DNA of 7,208 nucleotides, from NCBI GenBank assembly GCA_027619675.1, contig JAQCHG010000079.1, positions 1 through 7,208 on the forward strand. The letters run 5' to 3'. Each line of letters opens with the position of its first letter. The stretch's first letter is position 1. The translations under genes were made by a program, and so were the position numbers. Positions 5,917 to 7,208 of this stretch are shown one piece after another. The notes beneath the pieces were generated by a model. It was given only the letters and a program-made list of their open reading frames with translations, made no database searches and was not told the DNA's origin. The DNA comes from Cyanobacteriota bacterium. Its GTDB lineage: Bacteria > Cyanobacteriota > Cyanobacteriia > Phormidesmidales > Phormidesmidaceae.

Positions 5917-6840
5917 ATGAATAGCTTGGCTGGGCGCGATTTTCTGTCCATGGGGGATCTGACATCCCAGGAATTGAGTCACCTGCTGGCGATCGCGGCC
6001 CAACTAAAGGCGGGGGACCTGAGTGCCGACTGTCCCCGGCAGGTGTTGGGGCTGCTGTTCCGCAAGGCTTCCACCCGTACCCGCGTCAGTTTTTCCGTGG
6101 CCATGGTGCAGTTGGGGGGGCAAGTGCTGGACCTAAATGTGCAGCTCACCCAGGTCAGCCGGGGGGAGCCGATTCGGGATACGGCGCGGGTGCTGGCCCG
6201 CTATGTGGATGCCCTGGCCATCCGCACCTATGACCAGCAGGAACTGGCGGAATTTGCCCACCATGCCGACATTCCCATCATCAATGCCCTCACCGATTGG
6301 GAGCATCCCTGCCAAGTACTGGCGGATCTGCTCACGGTGCAGGAAGCCTTTGGGTCCCTAGCAGGGCTGACCATGGCCTACCTAGGGGACGGCAACAACA
6401 TGGCCCATTCCCTGATGTTGGGCTGTGCCCTAATGGGGATGAATATCCGCGTGGCCACCCCCCCCGACTACGTGCCCCATGGGGAAATTGTGAAACAGGC
6501 GCGGGAACTGGCGGGCGATCGCTGTGAGGTCATGCTCACAGGGGACCCCCAGGAAGCGGCGGCGGGAGCCCAGGTGTTTTACACCGACGTTTGGGCCAGC
6601 ATGGGGCAAGAGGACTCAGCCCAAGATCGCATCCCCATTTTTGCCCCCTATCAAATTAATAATGATCTGCTGGCGATGGGCGATCGCGAGGCGATCGTCC
6701 TCCATTGCCTCCCCGCCCACCGGGGGGAAGAAATTACCGATGGGGTGATGGAAGGCCCCCAATCGCGGATTTGGGACCAGGCAGAAAACCGTATGCACGC
6801 CCAGAAAGCCCTTCTGGCCTGCCTGCTAGGGGCCATCTAA
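5917..6840 (+). CDS. argF: Ornithine carbamoyltransferase
   Basis: ArgF transfers the carbamoyl group of carbamoyl phosphate to ornithine to give citrulline, a cytosolic step of arginine synthesis. The 307-residue length is typical. The carbamoyl-phosphate loop STRTR is at 52-56 (FRKASTRTRVSF), R103 follows in AIRTYDQ, HPCQ is at 130-133, the ornithine-binding SMG loop is at 224-230 (DVWASMG), and HCLPAHRGEEI at 263-273 holds the HCLP motif. These distinguish it from aspartate carbamoyltransferase. The start at 5917 keeps the conserved GRDFLSMGDL; AGGG at 5902-5905 is a ribosome site 11 bases upstream. The ATG at 5950 would remove this N-terminus. The gene stands alone, divergent from the methyltransferase gene; no other arg gene is adjacent. 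Hairpins follow the stop codon. Identification is firm. Confidence 0.97.
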   Translation: MNSLAGRDFLSMGDLTSQELSHLLAIAAQLKAGDLSADCPRQVLGLLFRKASTRTRVSFSVAMVQLGGQVLDLNVQLTQVSRGEPIRDTARVLARYVDALAIRTYDQQELAEFAHHADIPIINALTDWEHPCQVLADLLTVQEAFGSLAGLTMAYLGDGNNMAHSLMLGCALMGMNIRVATPPDYVPHGEIVKQARELAGDRCEVMLTGDPQEAAAGAQVFYTDVWASMGQEDSAQDRIPIFAPYQINNDLLAMGDREAIVLHCLPAHRGEEITDGVMEGPQSRIWDQAENRMHAQKALLACLLGAI

Positions 6841-6844
6841 GCCT

Positions 6845-6863
6845 TTCCCTCACCCCTAGGGAA
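6845..6863 (+). terminator. Hairpin directly after argF
   Basis: TTCCCT (6845-6850) and AGGGAA (6858-6863) form a perfect 6-bp stem with a 7-base loop, starting 5 bases after the argF stop codon. No T-run follows. It may act together with the larger hairpin just downstream as a 3' end. Confidence 0.35.
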
Positions 6864-6917
6864 CCGCCTGCTTGGGAGCATTGCCCAAACGCTTCAAGCG
6901 CTGTTGGGCAGAGCGGT
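6863..6917 (+). terminator. Large compound hairpin 3' of argF
   Basis: TGCCCAA (6882-6888) pairs with TTGGGCA (6904-6910), and inside it CGCTT (6890-6894) pairs with AAGCG (6896-6900). ACCGC (6863-6867) and GCGGT (6913-6917) can close an outer stem. An alternative pairing of TTGGG (6872-6876) with CCCAA (6884-6888) competes with the main stem. There is no T-tract, so it may be a processing or stability structure rather than a true intrinsic terminator. Confidence 0.4.
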
Positions 6918-6950
6918 CACGACGCTTTCTAAGCTCAGTCCAGGATCAGT

Positions 6951-7195
6951 CGATGGAGGTGCTGCCGTGGCGCTCCACCCCAGACAATTCGTAGGGGCGC
7001 AGCGGTCTGCACCCTGAAAACGTATCGGGTAACCGGATATCTGAGCCCACCTCGGGCAGGGATACCACTGATGGCAGGACGCAAACCCGTAGCCCTAGTG
7101 GGTCATTCGTCATGTTATCCGGCAAGGATTTGAGGATTGAGCTAAGTCGTATGCCTTTCAGGCCTCAAAGGGTGACAACCAACCTATAGTCCTTG
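6951..7195 (+). ncRNA. Probable omega-RNA (HEARO-type) of an IscB/IsrB locus
   Basis: No reading frame occurs here, but perfect helices follow one another: TGGAG/CTCCA (6954-6958/6973-6977, extended inward with a wobble), CAGAC/GTCTG (6981-6985/7005-7009), CCGGATA/TATCCGG (7033-7039/7116-7122) enclosing GCCC/GGGC (7045-7057), GACG/CGTC (7078-7081/7108-7111) and ACCC/GGGT (7085-7103), then CAAGGA/TCCTTG (7123-7128/7190-7195) stacked on TTTGAGG/CCTCAAA (7129-7135/7163-7169). After the first hairpin, AGACAATTCGTA (6982-6993) and, 15 bases on, GCACCCTG (7009-7016) match what I recall of the OgeuIscB omega-RNA, where AGACATTCGTA and GCACCCTG come at similar spacing after its first hairpin. In OMEGA systems this RNA precedes the nuclease gene on the same strand and guides it to DNA. 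The boundaries are approximate. A group II intron domain I is the main alternative. Confidence 0.65.
7023..7039 (+). other. GTAA-tetraloop hairpin within the RNA, competing with a long-range helix
   Basis: TATCGG (7023-7028) can pair with CC(G)GATA (7033-7039, G7035 bulged) around a GTAA loop of the GNRA class. This uses the same CCGGATA that pairs with TATCCGG at 7116-7122, so the two helices exclude each other. Which one forms is not decided by the sequence. Confidence 0.35.
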
Positions 7196-7199
7196 TTTC

Positions 7200-7208
7200 A
7201 TGAGGGTT
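7200..7208 (+). CDS. Possible start of an IscB/IsrB-type nuclease, cut by the window edge
   Basis: ATG at 7200 opens a frame of three codons, M-R-V, before the window ends. It is placed where OMEGA loci carry the nuclease gene, just after the omega-RNA. MRV is a frequent beginning of IscB/IsrB proteins, whose N-terminal PLMP domain often opens MRVPV. There is no clear ribosome binding sequence upstream. Three residues prove nothing alone; the call depends on the RNA upstream. Confidence 0.3.

Larger units (their letters stand above)
209..6687. repeat. Eleven HIP1 octamers (GCGATCGC)
   Basis: Exact copies begin at 209, 516, 1439, 2204, 4511, 5243, 5329, 5465, 5989, 6515 and 6680. About 0.1 would be expected by chance in random DNA of this length. 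HIP1 is highly over-represented in many cyanobacterial genomes, and ten of the eleven lie inside genes. None occurs in the 6841-7208 segment. Confidence 0.95.

Noticed and set aside
6993..7015. Stand-alone palindromic repeat around AGGGGCGCAG/CTGCACCCT
   Set aside because: It resembles intergenic repeats of some cyanobacteria, but it falls inside the segment explained better as part of the structured RNA.
7033..7195. Group II intron domain I
   Set aside because: The multi-helix fold and a GCTAAG-TCG-TATGC stretch (resembling the 11-nt tetraloop receptor) suggested it, but no GTGYG 5' end is present in 6841-7208 and the omega-RNA sequence match upstream is more specific. It remains the main alternative.
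6841..7208. RNase P RNA, tmRNA or a tRNA
   Set aside because: None of the conserved RNase P core (such as GAGGAAAGTCCGGG), tmRNA ends or a GTTCRANYC T-loop was found on either strand.
1..7208. CRISPR array or complete insertion sequence
   Set aside because: No spaced direct repeats of CRISPR type and no transposase frame are present within the window.

Overview
The window looks like cyanobacterial chromosome. It is GC-rich with frequent G and C runs, and it carries eleven exact copies of the octamer GCGATCGC (HIP1), a cyanobacterial hallmark. Its largest genes encode two membrane subunits of the CO2-uptake form of the photosynthetic NDH-1 complex. I cannot name the species.

Layout. Positions 130-585 (+) encode a small Nudix hydrolase. 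It converges on ndhD (778-2307, -) across a 192-base spacer with two inverted repeats. ndhD is the second gene of an ndhF-ndhD pair (ndhF 2383-4251, -) separated by 75 bases that hold a GC-rich hairpin. ndhF is of the NdhF3/NdhF4 class. No cup gene follows ndhD and the TM11 residues are unusual, so I lean to the NdhF4/NdhD4 pair. An AT-rich 332-base region (4252-4583), with a phased ATTG array and overlapping inverted repeats, separates ndhF from a divergent small acidic protein gene of unknown function (4584-5060, +). That gene ends 4 bases from a convergent class I SAM-dependent methyltransferase gene (5065-5676, -), which resembles the METTL7 family. The methyltransferase gene and argF (5917-6840, +, ornithine carbamoyltransferase) diverge from a 240-base spacer. 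That spacer can fold into a nested leader structure on the methyltransferase side and a 9-bp hairpin on the argF side.

The most interesting part is the right edge. From about 6951 to 7195 there is no reading frame but a dense set of perfect helices. One segment (AGACAATTCGTA, then GCACCCTG 15 bases later) resembles the omega-RNA scaffold of IscB-type OMEGA (HEARO) systems. At the very edge an ATG at 7200 begins M-R-V, a start typical of IscB/IsrB proteins. The window therefore probably cuts off the 5' part of an IscB- or IsrB-type RNA-guided nuclease locus inserted downstream of argF; the protein lies outside and cannot be confirmed here.

Only ndhF and ndhD are clearly functionally linked, in inorganic carbon uptake at the thylakoid. 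The other genes are single housekeeping or uncharacterised units.
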